Positions 52,620 to 61,950 of a stretch of 64,000 nt of DNA are shown piece after piece. The translations under genes and the position numbers were made by a program. Source of the DNA: Paenibacillus sp. FSL R5-0517 (GTDB lineage: Bacteria; Bacillota; Bacilli; Paenibacillales; Paenibacillaceae); the NCBI RefSeq assembly GCF_037974355.1, contig NZ_CP150235.1, positions 4,836,001 through 4,900,000 of the forward strand, read 5' to 3'. The notes beneath the pieces were generated by a model. It did not search any database. It saw only the letters and a list, made by a program, of their open reading frames with translations, and was not told where the DNA came from. Every line of letters starts with the position of its first letter. The stretch's first letter is position 1.

Positions 52620-55600
52620 GATGTTTCCCCTCCCTTGGTGTGAGATAACATATCCCAGATTTGCTGTTTGCCCGGTTTGGCAAGCAGATTATATTCATTT
52701 CCTTCTATATTCTCATCAAACTGACAAACAGGCTTATATGGACAGAACGTGCATGCCACTTCCTGCTGAATACGATAAGGCTCAATCGCCACATCCCCAT
52801 CCGTAATCCGGGTACCAATCTCGCGGATGTTACTGCGAACTGAAGCAAGCAGCGTATCCCATTGCTCTGGCGTAGCTACAGCGGCGCTGCTATAAAAGCT
52901 GCCATCTGCTTTAAGAGCAACCGGAATTATGGCCGAATATCCCTTATCCAGGGTATTGTCCATTTGCGCGATAGCATCCCGGTCCGCCAGCAGCAGACCT
53001 TTCATTTTGAACCGTTTCAGCAGTTCTTGTCCGGCTTGCTCCGATGTCATACCGTTTGCGGATTGCAACAGCGGGTTATGCACATGGAAATACAGCGTTC
53101 CTCCAGGCATCGCCGTTTCTCCAAGCCATTCCTCGGCAGCACTAAGCAGCACCTCCAGATAGGTGAGCATCTGCAATGACAGACCATAGTACACTTCATG
53201 CAGCTTGAGGTCCGTCTGGCTCGACTTATAGTCAATGACACGGAGGAGCAGACCATTCTCGCCTTCTGCTACATCCACACGGTCAATCCGACCCACGATT
53301 TCCATCACACAGCCGTTCTCCAGTTCAAAACGCAGTGGCGGCAGTGTTTTATCCGGTCCAAAATCAAGCTCCAACCCAATCGGTTCAAAACTTCCACGTC
53401 TGGACTGTTCCCCGAGAATAACAGATGCCCGGCTAACAATGTCCTTCAATTTGCGGAAAATATAACCGTATCGCTTGGTGCTTAACAAAATCTCCCCTTG
53501 CAGCTGTGGAGCAATCTGCTCCACCGTTTGCTCGGCTTCCTGACGGCATTGGTCTGGAGTCAAACTGCCCCAACTACGATTTTCTTCGCGCAACCGCATA
53601 GCCAGCTGGCTTAGTGCAGCATGAAATAATTGTCCGATATCAGGAGCCTGAAGGCGGTACAATTGCCTTTCTTTGAGACGCAGCCCGTGCGAAGCAAAAT
53701 GGGAGAATGGACAAGCTACGAACCGCTCCATTCGCGAGACACTCGTCCTTACCTCTGTGCCATACAATCTGCGACTGGTGGCTGTACGTAGTGGCAATGC
53801 CCGATTACGATAAAAGATTGATCCCATCAACCGTTCCAGCTGAGGTCTGCTTGTCTCCTGAGATACATGCCAATTGTAGACCGCCCACCACATTTCAGGG
53901 ATGTCTTCTCCGCGACGCCATTTACGCAATTGTCCAATGAGCGCAGACAGACTCTGACCCGGATGGGTGACATACGACCAATGGGATTCTTCCGAGTTCA
54001 CAACCGGTGGTTGGGCAAGCAATGGCTGTTCTTGTAGACCAAACATTTTCCGTACATGGCGGACAATCTCGGAAGGAAGCAGTGCTTTTCCCTCATCATC
54101 AGCAACCGGGTAACTCAACCACAATTGGTTGCTTGCCGCTGTAAGTGCCGTATAGATCAGAAAACGTTCATCCAACATTTGCCTCGTTGCACCTGGTCCA
54201 AGCGCTACACCTCTTTCCGTCAATAACGCTCTCTCCAGTTCCGTTAATACGCCATCATCCTGAGGTACAGCTGGCAATTCACCATCAACTGCACCAAGGA
54301 TAAATACATATTTGATATCCTGAAGACGTGTACGGTCCATGGAACCAACCAATACCTGATCAAGTGCGGGTGGTACCAGACCCAGCTTCAGTTCCGTTAA
54401 TCCGGTCTCAATCATCCCGGCAAACAGAGTGATATCCAACCGTTCATTGCCCATCATATCTACCATCTGATCCAATAGATCCAGCACAGCTCCCCACATC
54501 TGCCGATGTTCTCTCGACCGTTCTGGGTCACCTTGAGTCTTAGCTTCAGCAGACATCTGTTCCAGCTTCCATGGAATCTCGGCCTCTTCCAGCAGTCTGT
54601 ATAGTGCCTCGCATTGAGCTTTGGCTGTCTTTGCTTTTTTCATCCGTTTCTCAAAAGCACCCAAGGCATCTGTAATGACCGCTCGACAACGCTCCATTAA
54701 AGAAAGCATTTGGTCCCGTCCACGACTACGGCCATCCTGACCATTGTCTTCCAGCGACAGGCTGGGTACATACTTCCACGGCTTGCCGTCAGTCCAGCGA
54801 TACCCATGAATACCACAAGCCAGCACATAATTCTCAAGTTGGTCCATATCTTCACGAGTGATGGAACCATCACGCGGAAGCAGCAGATCCGTTTTGACAC
54901 AGCGAAATACATCCTCGTAACGCCAGTGGCGCCGAACAATATCCAGTGCGGAACGGATAAATTCGGATAATGGGTGATGAAGTTCATTTCTTCTGCGGTC
55001 CAGAAAGACAGGTACACCATAGTCCCTGAATAGCGGTTCAGCTATATCAGCGTAGGTATCCAACTGACGAACAAGTACTGCCATATCCCGATAACGCGCA
55101 CCTTCGTTTTGCGCCAGACGCCGCATCTCACGGAGTGCTCCCTCCATCTCAGCTCGTCGGTTCTCCGCTGCAACTAGGCGGATTCCTGAATCAGTACCAT
55201 CACCTTTCCAACGAATTCGGCGGTCAAAACCAGCCTCCAGATGAGCAAGTCCCGGACGATCCTTGTATCTAGGTGGAATCTCCGAATCTAGCACGGTGAT
55301 ATCCCTCGGTACACCCAGTTCTTCAGCCATCCCTTTCAAACGCGCATATGCACTTGCCGTTGGATAGAACAGTTCCAGTTCTCCAGGCAGTGCGCCGTGA
55401 TCATATTGACGATCCAATGTCAGTGCAATCGTCACGGAAGAGCACTGCAACATCAGGCGACCGATCACACTCATCTCCTGTGGCGTGAATCCCTGAAAAC
55501 CATCAATCCAGATCTGAGCATCCTGCAGCAATGTACTTTCAGACAGGCGCTCTGTCAGTTCGGTCAACGTATCTTCATCATCAATATATAAATTGGTCAG

Positions 55601-56119
55601 TTCCTGTTCATAGTCACGATAGATCAGATTCAAGTCATGCAACTTGTCCTCCAGAATTGGCGAAGAGGATGAGGTATACCCTCCAGACAACCCTTCTTCC
55701 AGCAAAGATGGATCAACTTCATAACGTTTAAACTCACTATATAAGTCATTTAATTCGCCTATAAAACCCAGCTGGCTGCCAGATGCACCAAACAGCTTCA
55801 ATTCTTCCTTACGACGCTGGATGACCTTATAGAGCAGCATCTTTTTGCCTTCGGCTCCGATTGGAATACGAGCAGAACCGCCTGCTTCCTGCATTATGCG
55901 GTAAGCTAATCGGCGAAAGCCGAGCACTTCTGCACGCATGGTACCTTTAATTGCTCCAGAAGACACCAATGCCTGCTCTGTTCGAAAGGAACTCTGTTCG
56001 GGAACGAGTAAAATCAAAGGTTTACCTTGCGGCTCCTTTTGAAGTAAGGATGTAATTTCCCGGGTAATCAGCGAGCTTTTGCCGCTGCCTGCCCGGCCAA
56101 TAAGAAAACGAACGGACAT
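52616..56119 (-). CDS. addB: Helicase-nuclease subunit AddB
   Basis: 1167 residues from MSVRFLIGRAGSGKSSLITR, equal in length to Bacillus subtilis AddB. It has a helicase-like N-terminal part with Walker A, and a C-terminal nuclease with VIDYKSSQTDLKL. Four cysteines for the iron-sulfur cluster are in place: C803 (FVACPF), C1123, C1126 and C1132 (VACTFCPYKPVCQF). It recognises Chi-like sites and degrades the 5' strand. ATG 56119 has TTTGGAGGATTAGAC before it. Confidence 0.96.
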   Translation of the reverse strand: MSVRFLIGRAGSGKSSLITREITSLLQKEPQGKPLILLVPEQSSFRTEQALVSSGAIKGTMRAEVLGFRRLAYRIMQEAGGSARIPIGAEGKKMLLYKVIQRRKEELKLFGASGSQLGFIGELNDLYSEFKRYEVDPSLLEEGLSGGYTSSSSPILEDKLHDLNLIYRDYEQELTNLYIDDEDTLTELTERLSESTLLQDAQIWIDGFQGFTPQEMSVIGRLMLQCSSVTIALTLDRQYDHGALPGELELFYPTASAYARLKGMAEELGVPRDITVLDSEIPPRYKDRPGLAHLEAGFDRRIRWKGDGTDSGIRLVAAENRRAEMEGALREMRRLAQNEGARYRDMAVLVRQLDTYADIAEPLFRDYGVPVFLDRRRNELHHPLSEFIRSALDIVRRHWRYEDVFRCVKTDLLLPRDGSITREDMDQLENYVLACGIHGYRWTDGKPWKYVPSLSLEDNGQDGRSRGRDQMLSLMERCRAVITDALGAFEKRMKKAKTAKAQCEALYRLLEEAEIPWKLEQMSAEAKTQGDPERSREHRQMWGAVLDLLDQMVDMMGNERLDITLFAGMIETGLTELKLGLVPPALDQVLVGSMDRTRLQDIKYVFILGAVDGELPAVPQDDGVLTELERALLTERGVALGPGATRQMLDERFLIYTALTAASNQLWLSYPVADDEGKALLPSEIVRHVRKMFGLQEQPLLAQPPVVNSEESHWSYVTHPGQSLSALIGQLRKWRRGEDIPEMWWAVYNWHVSQETSRPQLERLMGSIFYRNRALPLRTATSRRLYGTEVRTSVSRMERFVACPFSHFASHGLRLKERQLYRLQAPDIGQLFHAALSQLAMRLREENRSWGSLTPDQCRQEAEQTVEQIAPQLQGEILLSTKRYGYIFRKLKDIVSRASVILGEQSRRGSFEPIGLELDFGPDKTLPPLRFELENGCVMEIVGRIDRVDVAEGENGLLLRVIDYKSSQTDLKLHEVYYGLSLQMLTYLEVLLSAAEEWLGETAMPGGTLYFHVHNPLLQSANGMTSEQAGQELLKRFKMKGLLLADRDAIAQMDNTLDKGYSAIIPVALKADGSFYSSAAVATPEQWDTLLASVRSNIREIGTRITDGDVAIEPYRIQQEVACTFCPYKPVCQFDENIEGNEYNLLAKPGKQQIWDMLSHTKGGETS

Positions 56120-56240
56120 GTCTAATCCTCCAAACCACACGTACAAGATTTTAATTCCCAGTATAACATATCTGACTTGGTTCGGAACATACGTTTGCCA
56201 CTATCCGGTAAAACCGGAGATTCTCTCCGTTAACACGGCA

Positions 56241-56269
56241 AAAAGCCCGCAGCTGTTCACACTGCGGAC
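56241..56269 (-). terminator. Terminator between the rlmI-like gene and addB
   Basis: Minus-strand AGtCCGCAG paired with CTGCGGgCT followed by TTTTTG, about 75 bp after the rlmI-like stop. Confidence 0.8.
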
Positions 56270-56344
56270 TGTTAACCGAAAGTATCATTCATTTAAACTT
56301 CACTTTATCTCACGAAGGATTAAAAAAAGTAAAAAGAGACTTCT

Positions 56345-57721
56345 CTAATTCTTTTTGCTACGCACCTCGAAAATAGCAAATTTGAGGTAATGTCCTTCAT
56401 CCACGCCCAAAATTTGCGGGTGGTCCTTACCTGCAGCCTTCCAGTCGATTAGACGAAGCACTTTGCCAGCATCTTCCGCTGCATCAGCAATCGTATCCAG
56501 GAAGAGGTCTGGACGCATGTGGTATGAACAGCTGGCGGTTACCAAATATCCGCCCTCATTGACCAGTTTCATTCCTTGCAGGTTGATATCCTTATATCCA
56601 CGGCATGCGCCTTTGACTGCTGATTTCGTCTTGGCAAACGCTGGGGGATCGAGGATCACTACATCAAACGTTTTACCGCCAGCTGCAAGCGCTTTGGAAG
56701 TATCTACTTTTTGTTCGCCAGCACGCGCACGTGCAGTACGTTCATCCAGTCCTTTCACTTGTTCACGCAAGTACTGGAATGCATCGGCAACTACGAATTC
56801 GACACGGTCGGTGAAACCATTCAGTTCGACATTCGTTCGTGCACTTTCAATGGCATGCTCCGATATATCAAGACAAGTCACTTTCTTGGCTCCATATTTG
56901 CAAGCATTTAACGTGAAGCTGCCCGTGTGTGAGAAGCACTCCAGTACGGTGGCACCATCCCAATAAGGGAATGTAACTACCTTACCGCTTTTATTCACAG
57001 GCAAGAGCTGCTCTGTGCCGTCCTGCTCAGTCGTTTGGAGTGTGATTCCACTCTTATAGCCCCAACCCTTCATAAGCGGTTCGATCGCTGCACGATTCTC
57101 ACGTTGGTCGAAGAAGTAACCTGTCTTCTGTCCTTCCACGATATCGACTTTAATGAGTAGTCCATTCTCGGTAACGGTGACATGTCTTGGGCATTCTCCA
57201 TACAGTGGACCTTTGGTCTGCTCCAAACCTTCCAGTTCACGAATTGAGACGTCACTGCGCTCATATATGCCTTCAGGCTGCATCACTTCAATGAGTGCTT
57301 GAACGATGGCTTCACGGCAACGATCCATGCCAAGTGTAAGCAACTGTACAACGAGGATGCTACCGAATCGGTCAACGATCAATCCGGGCAGAAAATCAGC
57401 TTCCCCATAAACGAGACGGTACGCTTCTCCATCCTGGATAAAACGTTCCCGATGACGCAAGCAATCGCGAAAACGCGCTACAAAGAATGCCGTATCCATC
57501 TGTTCGGACTCCAGGGGTTGATAAGCTACAACCCTTACCGTGATCTGAGATGCGGGATTGTAATAACCTGTCGCCAGATAGCGACCTTGATGATTCAATA
57601 CATTGACCAGATCTCCCGGCTCCGGGTTTCCGTCAACCGAGGCAATTTCGTTGTTAAAAATCCATGGATGTGCATGTTCAAGCCGCTTTTTGCGACTGCG
57701 TTCGAGTGTAACTGATGGCAA
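56345..57721 (-). CDS. rlmI: RlmI-like rRNA cytosine methyltransferase
   Basis: 458 residues, about 60 longer than usual. N-terminal PUA domain (about 1-85: RLEHAHPWIFNNEI, EPGDLVNVLNHQGRYLATGYYN), then SAM-dependent methyltransferase with VLECFSHTGSFTLNACKYGA, TCLDISEHAIESARTNVELNG, FDVVILDPPAFAKTK and ASCSYHMRPDLF. RlmI methylates C1962 of 23S rRNA in Escherichia; Bacillus homologues are less well defined. Extra residues at about 233-255 and 325-350 account for the length. Start is TTG (57721-57719) with AAAGGAAG upstream. Confidence 0.88.
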   Translation of the reverse strand: MPSVTLERSRKKRLEHAHPWIFNNEIASVDGNPEPGDLVNVLNHQGRYLATGYYNPASQITVRVVAYQPLESEQMDTAFFVARFRDCLRHRERFIQDGEAYRLVYGEADFLPGLIVDRFGSILVVQLLTLGMDRCREAIVQALIEVMQPEGIYERSDVSIRELEGLEQTKGPLYGECPRHVTVTENGLLIKVDIVEGQKTGYFFDQRENRAAIEPLMKGWGYKSGITLQTTEQDGTEQLLPVNKSGKVVTFPYWDGATVLECFSHTGSFTLNACKYGAKKVTCLDISEHAIESARTNVELNGFTDRVEFVVADAFQYLREQVKGLDERTARARAGEQKVDTSKALAAGGKTFDVVILDPPAFAKTKSAVKGACRGYKDINLQGMKLVNEGGYLVTASCSYHMRPDLFLDTIADAAEDAGKVLRLIDWKAAGKDHPQILGVDEGHYLKFAIFEVRSKKN

Positions 57722-57785
57722 GGTAGATCCACTTCCTTTTATTTAATAGTTCAAAAGACAGGTTTGGTGCGGCGCGTAGGTGGCG

Positions 57786-57925
57786 TTTCGGTTACGAATC
57801 GATCTTCCGATCGCTGTTGTCTCCAGATTTTTTTGATTCCCTTCTTTAAAGGGAAAATCCGGGGATAAAGGCGAGCGCTTCGCTTCTTCGGTAACAATTT
57901 CGTCTTCTTCGCTACGTTTGCACGA
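57786..57925 (+). repeat. Dispersed structured repeat, copy 3
   Basis: Between the divergent rlmI-like gene and the cotransporter gene, core 57804-57887. Arms TGTCTCC-A-GATTTT (57818-57831) and AAAATC-C-GGGGATA (57854-57867): the two changed bases become G-T and T-G pairs, possible in a plus-strand RNA. Inner stem CCCTT/AAGGG. Second hairpin GCGA...TCGC at 57871-57883. The left flank GTGGCGTTTCGGT resembles GTGACCGTTTCGGT of copy 1. The rest of the 369-bp gap (57926-58090) holds only a GAGGGAAC/GTTCCCTC hairpin at 57983-58009. Confidence 0.8.
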
Positions 57926-57982
57926 ATCACCGTATCTTTCGAATTGGGGCGGGTAATTTAGACGCATTCCGTAATTTTGAAT

Positions 57983-58009
57983 GAGGGAACGGAATGGTCC
58001 GGTTCCCTC
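57983..58009. other. Hairpin upstream of the Na/Pi cotransporter gene
   Basis: GAGGGAAC paired with GTTCCCTC around 11 bases, about 80 bp before the start codon. It may end a transcript or act in the leader; T-run is weak. Confidence 0.4.
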
Positions 58010-58090
58010 TGAATTCCTTTAGGCTTGTCATGGTTGTCTTTTCTTACTCATAGGATGAGGTAAGGAACCGGACGGAAGGAATGATGTTCT

Positions 58091-59092
58091 ATGTTTAGAG
58101 ATGTGATATTGCCCCTACTCTATGGGCTTATTATCTTTTTTGGTGGCATGAAGCTGATGGAGACGGCCTTGCAGCGCATGGCAGGGCCCATGTTGGCAGG
58201 TTGGCTCAATCGTGCCACCTCTGCTCCGTGGAAAGGCATGGCCTTCAGTGCAGGTGCAACGGCCTTGTTACAGAGCAGTACGGCGGTCACCGTACTTACC
58301 ATTGGACTGGCGAATGCCCGATTAATTACCTATGGACGCACACTCGGCATCATCCTTGGTACCAACATCGGGACTTGTCTGACGACGGAGCTGGTGGGAC
58401 TGCAGATCGGACGCGCTTCCCTGCCATTGCTTGTCCTGTCGCTGACGGGCTGGGCCATGTTTGTTGTGCTTGGTGAACGCAATCTGGCCGCGCCTGAGAG
58501 CACACGCCGGACTTTGTTTAACATCCAGTACAGCTTCCTGGCAGCTGCGGGATTTGCACTTGTCATGACAGGCATACAGGTGATGCAATCCATTGCCTTA
58601 CCCTTGCGGAGCATGGGTGTATTTCAATGGTTTCTCGACCGCTCGGCCGACAGCCTGTGGTGGGGCTTCCTGGCAGGTGCCTGTCTTACCGCGCTCATTC
58701 ACAGCAGCGCAGCTGTCATTAGCATGGCGATTACGCTCGCAGCCACAGGGGTATTGCCTGTGGAGATCGGCATCGCCATTGTGATCGGGTCCAACGTGGG
58801 GACCTGCATCACCGCTGTGATCGCTGCCGCGGGCGGCGCATCCGCGGGCAAATTTGTCGCAGCCTCCCATGTTGTATTAAACATTGCGGGAGCGCTGCTC
58901 TTTATGCCGCTGATCGGCCAGCTGCATGCAGCTTCGGCCTGGCTGTCAGCGGACAACGGGGCACAGATTGCGCATGCCCAGACCCTTTTTAACATCACCA
59001 GTTCACTGCTTGCTTTGCCATTCTGTTACTTGCCCATCTGGCACAAAAAACCACCGGTCCACGCCCCCGCGGCGAAGTCACCTGTGGCTTGA
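58091..59092 (+). CDS. Na/Pi cotransporter family protein (YqeW-like)
   Basis: 333 residues with eight or nine membrane segments. The doubled signature of the family is seen: LLQSSTAVTVLTIGLANARL near 60, LGTNIGTCLTTELV near 95, then HSSAAVISMAITLAATG near 205 and GSNVGTCITAVIAAAGG near 235. It imports phosphate with sodium or a related anion. No regulatory PhoU-like domain is attached. Bacillus subtilis has yqeW between mtaB and rpsU; here a NUDIX gene intervenes on one side and the recombination genes on the other. Confidence 0.9.
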   Translation: MFRDVILPLLYGLIIFFGGMKLMETALQRMAGPMLAGWLNRATSAPWKGMAFSAGATALLQSSTAVTVLTIGLANARLITYGRTLGIILGTNIGTCLTTELVGLQIGRASLPLLVLSLTGWAMFVVLGERNLAAPESTRRTLFNIQYSFLAAAGFALVMTGIQVMQSIALPLRSMGVFQWFLDRSADSLWWGFLAGACLTALIHSSAAVISMAITLAATGVLPVEIGIAIVIGSNVGTCITAVIAAAGGASAGKFVAASHVVLNIAGALLFMPLIGQLHAASAWLSADNGAQIAHAQTLFNITSSLLALPFCYLPIWHKKPPVHAPAAKSPVA

Positions 59093-59156
59093 TGATCTGC
59101 CTATCCAGACCCACAGAACACCCGGCTAACTGAACCAAGACTAGAACTATAGTGAG

Positions 59157-59591
59157 TTATACATTAATGCCCAATTTGTTCAGTGCTACACGCAAGATGT
59201 CATCGTTATTATCATATCCGCTCTGCTGCTGTCTGGACCATGCTTCTTCCGGAGCATACCAATCCACACCTTTGATTTCTTCAATCTGAGGCTGTAGATC
59301 ACCACTCTCGGCTTCTACGAGATAATAATGAACTTCCTTGTCCACCGGGCCAAAGTCTGCATGTTGGTACGTATATGCAATGATATCAACTGGCTCTACA
59401 ATACGACCCACCATACCTGTCTCTTCCAAAATCTCGCGCAGTGCCGTCTGTTCGATTGTTTCTCCATCTTCCATTTTGCCCTTGGCGAGAGTTGTTTTAC
59501 CATAACGATCTACGATAAGCTGAATTTGAAGACGTCCGTCTTCCCCTTTTCTATACACAACTCCGCCTGCTGAAATTTCTTTTTTGTTCAT
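59157..59591 (-). CDS. NUDIX hydrolase
   Basis: 144 residues from MNKKEISAGGVVYRKGEDGR. The Nudix box GKMEDGETIEQTALREILEETGMVG is intact (G-x5-E-x7-REx2EExG, split here over positions 45-69). Substrate is unknown; diadenosine polyphosphates and related nucleotides are usual for this length and N-terminus. ATG 59591 has GGGGGAGAGTACG before it; the frame extends eight codons upstream without support. Confidence 0.88.
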   Translation of the reverse strand: MNKKEISAGGVVYRKGEDGRLQIQLIVDRYGKTTLAKGKMEDGETIEQTALREILEETGMVGRIVEPVDIIAYTYQHADFGPVDKEVHYYLVEAESGDLQPQIEEIKGVDWYAPEEAWSRQQQSGYDNNDDILRVALNKLGINV

Positions 59592-59698
59592 CGTACTCTC
59601 CCCCATCGACTTCAATATCTTATTTTTTGCAAAAGAAGGACCTCATCTCCCCGGGTAAGCTCCCCAAGGAAATGAAATCCTTGTTTCTGACGCCTCGA

Positions 59699-61045
59699 TC
59701 ACATCGCGGCGGACTTCAGATTCTCTTCCAACACCCGTACCAGCGTAGCCTGACTCTCGTTGACACCAGCTTCAACCACTTTGACTCGGCACACTTTACC
59801 GACCATATCCATGGTTCCGTCAAAGACCAGCTGAATGTAGTTGTCGCTATAACCGTGCAGCTTGCCACTTCCCTCACGACCCTTGGCTTCACCTTCGGGA
59901 ATAACATCAAGTACCTGTCCAACAAACTGCTTAGCGTACTCCAGCTGCATCTGCTCAGACAACTCAATCAGTTCATGCACACGTGCATTTTTGACCTCTT
60001 CGTCCACCTGATCTTCCATTCGTGCTGCTGGCGTACCCGTACGCTTGGAATAAGGGAATACATGCATTTCGGAGAAACCGATCTTCCGCATCAGCTCATA
60101 GCCATTCCGATACATCTCATCGGTCTCACCTGGAAATCCAACAATAATGTCTGTTGTAATCGCTACATCCGGCATCGCTTCCCGAATGCGAAGCATCTTA
60201 TTGTAAAACTCTTCTGTCGTATATTTGCGGCGCATGCGTTTCAACACCGTATCATCCCCCGCTTGCAGCGGAATATGGAAGTGACGAACGAGTTTATCCG
60301 AACGTTGGATCACGTCGAGCATGCGGTCATCGATCTGACTGGCTTCAATCGAGCTGATTCGAATACGCTCCAAACCTTCCACCTTGTCCAGATCCCACAG
60401 CAGATCGGTGAGATCATAATTCTCCATGTCATCGCCATAACCACCTGTATGAATACCCGTCAGAACAATCTCCTTGTATCCTGCGTGTACGAGTTGATGC
60501 GCCTGTTGAATAATGCTGCTTGCCTCACGGCTGCGTGAAAGCCCCCGAGACCACGGAATAATGCAGAATGTACAGAAGTTATTGCAACCATCCTGAATCT
60601 TCAGGAATGCGCGGGTACGGTCAGCAAAATCCGGTACGTCCATTTCTTCAAACACACGGGTTTTCATAATATTACGCACCGCGTTAACCGGTTGACGGGA
60701 CTCCTGAATTTCATTAACATATGGCAAAATCTTGTCACGGTCCTGTGTACCGATAACCAGATCCACCCCAGGGATATCCAGAATCTCTGCCGGAGAAGTC
60801 TGCGCATAGCAGCCTGTAACAGCCACGATCGCCTCCGGGTTGCGCCGAATGGCACGACGAATAATTTGACGGCTCTTTTTGTCGCCGGTATTGGTTACTG
60901 TACAAGTATTAATCAAGTATACGTCCGCTGTCTGTTCATCAAAGTCCACTTGATCGTAACCTTCGTTTTTGAACAATTGCCAAATCGCCTCTGTATCATA
61001 GAAATTAACTTTGCAGCCTAAGGTGTAAAACGCCACGGATGGCAT
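59699..61045 (-). CDS. mtaB: tRNA N6-threonylcarbamoyladenosine methylthiotransferase MtaB
   Basis: 448 residues. N-terminal Fe-S domain cysteines in YTLGCKVNFYDTE, LINTCTVTNTGD and VTGCYAQTSP; radical-SAM cluster CNNFCTFCIIPWSRG; C-terminal TRAM domain (about 370-440). It adds a methylthio group to t6A37 of tRNA. It starts 2 bp after rsmE ends, so both belong to one operon with prmA upstream as in Bacillus (prmA-rsmE-mtaB). Confidence 0.95.
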   Translation of the reverse strand: MPSVAFYTLGCKVNFYDTEAIWQLFKNEGYDQVDFDEQTADVYLINTCTVTNTGDKKSRQIIRRAIRRNPEAIVAVTGCYAQTSPAEILDIPGVDLVIGTQDRDKILPYVNEIQESRQPVNAVRNIMKTRVFEEMDVPDFADRTRAFLKIQDGCNNFCTFCIIPWSRGLSRSREASSIIQQAHQLVHAGYKEIVLTGIHTGGYGDDMENYDLTDLLWDLDKVEGLERIRISSIEASQIDDRMLDVIQRSDKLVRHFHIPLQAGDDTVLKRMRRKYTTEEFYNKMLRIREAMPDVAITTDIIVGFPGETDEMYRNGYELMRKIGFSEMHVFPYSKRTGTPAARMEDQVDEEVKNARVHELIELSEQMQLEYAKQFVGQVLDVIPEGEAKGREGSGKLHGYSDNYIQLVFDGTMDMVGKVCRVKVVEAGVNESQATLVRVLEENLKSAAM

Positions 61046-61047
61046 AA

Positions 61048-61812
61048 TTACATTCCTCCCATTTCTCCGGATTCATATAGCACGCAAGTTAGTGCTGCCA
61101 TTCCAGCTGTCTCAGCACGCAAAATGCGTTTGCCCAGTCCAACAGATACAGCACCTGCCTGATCAGCCTCTGCCGTCTCCTTCTCAGAAAATCCACCTTC
61201 CGGTCCAACAACGATCAGTACTTCTGCACTTGCATCAGGCGCAAGCTGCTCAACAAACGGTTTCAATGCATCTCTCAGCTGTTTACCGTTTTCTTTCTCA
61301 TAACAATAACATACCAGACTATAGCCCTCAAAAGAAGATAACAGCCCTTTCCAAGAAAGCGGCTGCTCGACGGATGGAATGCGATTCCGATGACTCTGTT
61401 CGGCAGCTTCCTTGGCAATTTTTCGCCACCGCTCCAACCGTTTGCCTTCTTTCTTGGCATCATATTGCACAATCGTACGTTCTGATAGGAAAGGTACAAA
61501 GGATACCGCTCCGATCTCAGTACATCTCTGGATAACTGTTTCCATCTTGTCGCCCTTGGGCAGACTCTGTGCCACAGTTACTCGAATCCGTGCTTCACGG
61601 TCCATCTCGAGAGGTTCCACAATATTCGCTGTCACTTGGCCAACTTCAATGGTCTCAATTTCGACGAGAGCTTCTCTGGAGTTTCCGTCACTGACAATCA
61701 GTTTATCTCCAGGTTTACCACGCATGACCCTACCAATATGGCGTGCATCATCACCTGTGATGATCACATCGTGTTCATTAAACTGTTCTGCAGATACAAA
61801 ATATCGCTGCAT
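61048..61812 (-). CDS. rsmE: 16S rRNA (uracil1498-N3)-methyltransferase RsmE
   Basis: 254 residues. N-terminal PUA-like part with DDARHIGRVMRGKPGD, and a SPOUT knot with VVGPEGGFSEKETAEADQAG and VGLGKRILRAETAGMAALT. It methylates U1498 at the decoding site. It lies between the M50 protease gene and mtaB. Confidence 0.96.
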   Translation of the reverse strand: MQRYFVSAEQFNEHDVIITGDDARHIGRVMRGKPGDKLIVSDGNSREALVEIETIEVGQVTANIVEPLEMDREARIRVTVAQSLPKGDKMETVIQRCTEIGAVSFVPFLSERTIVQYDAKKEGKRLERWRKIAKEAAEQSHRNRIPSVEQPLSWKGLLSSFEGYSLVCYCYEKENGKQLRDALKPFVEQLAPDASAEVLIVVGPEGGFSEKETAEADQAGAVSVGLGKRILRAETAGMAALTCVLYESGEMGGM

Positions 61813-61950
61813 TAGTCAATCCACCCATTCTGTCCTGTTATGACTGGAATTCACCCCGCCTTAAGACAGGCATGAATCCAATCGCCACAGATGATCATAC
61901 AACTTTTACGTGTTTCTGACCAGTATTCCGGTCCAATACAAGATGCGCTT

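Noticed and set aside
59627..60538. 303-codon plus-strand frame
   Set aside because: It lies antisense to mtaB, whose Fe-S and radical-SAM motifs are intact; no ribosome site and no family pattern.
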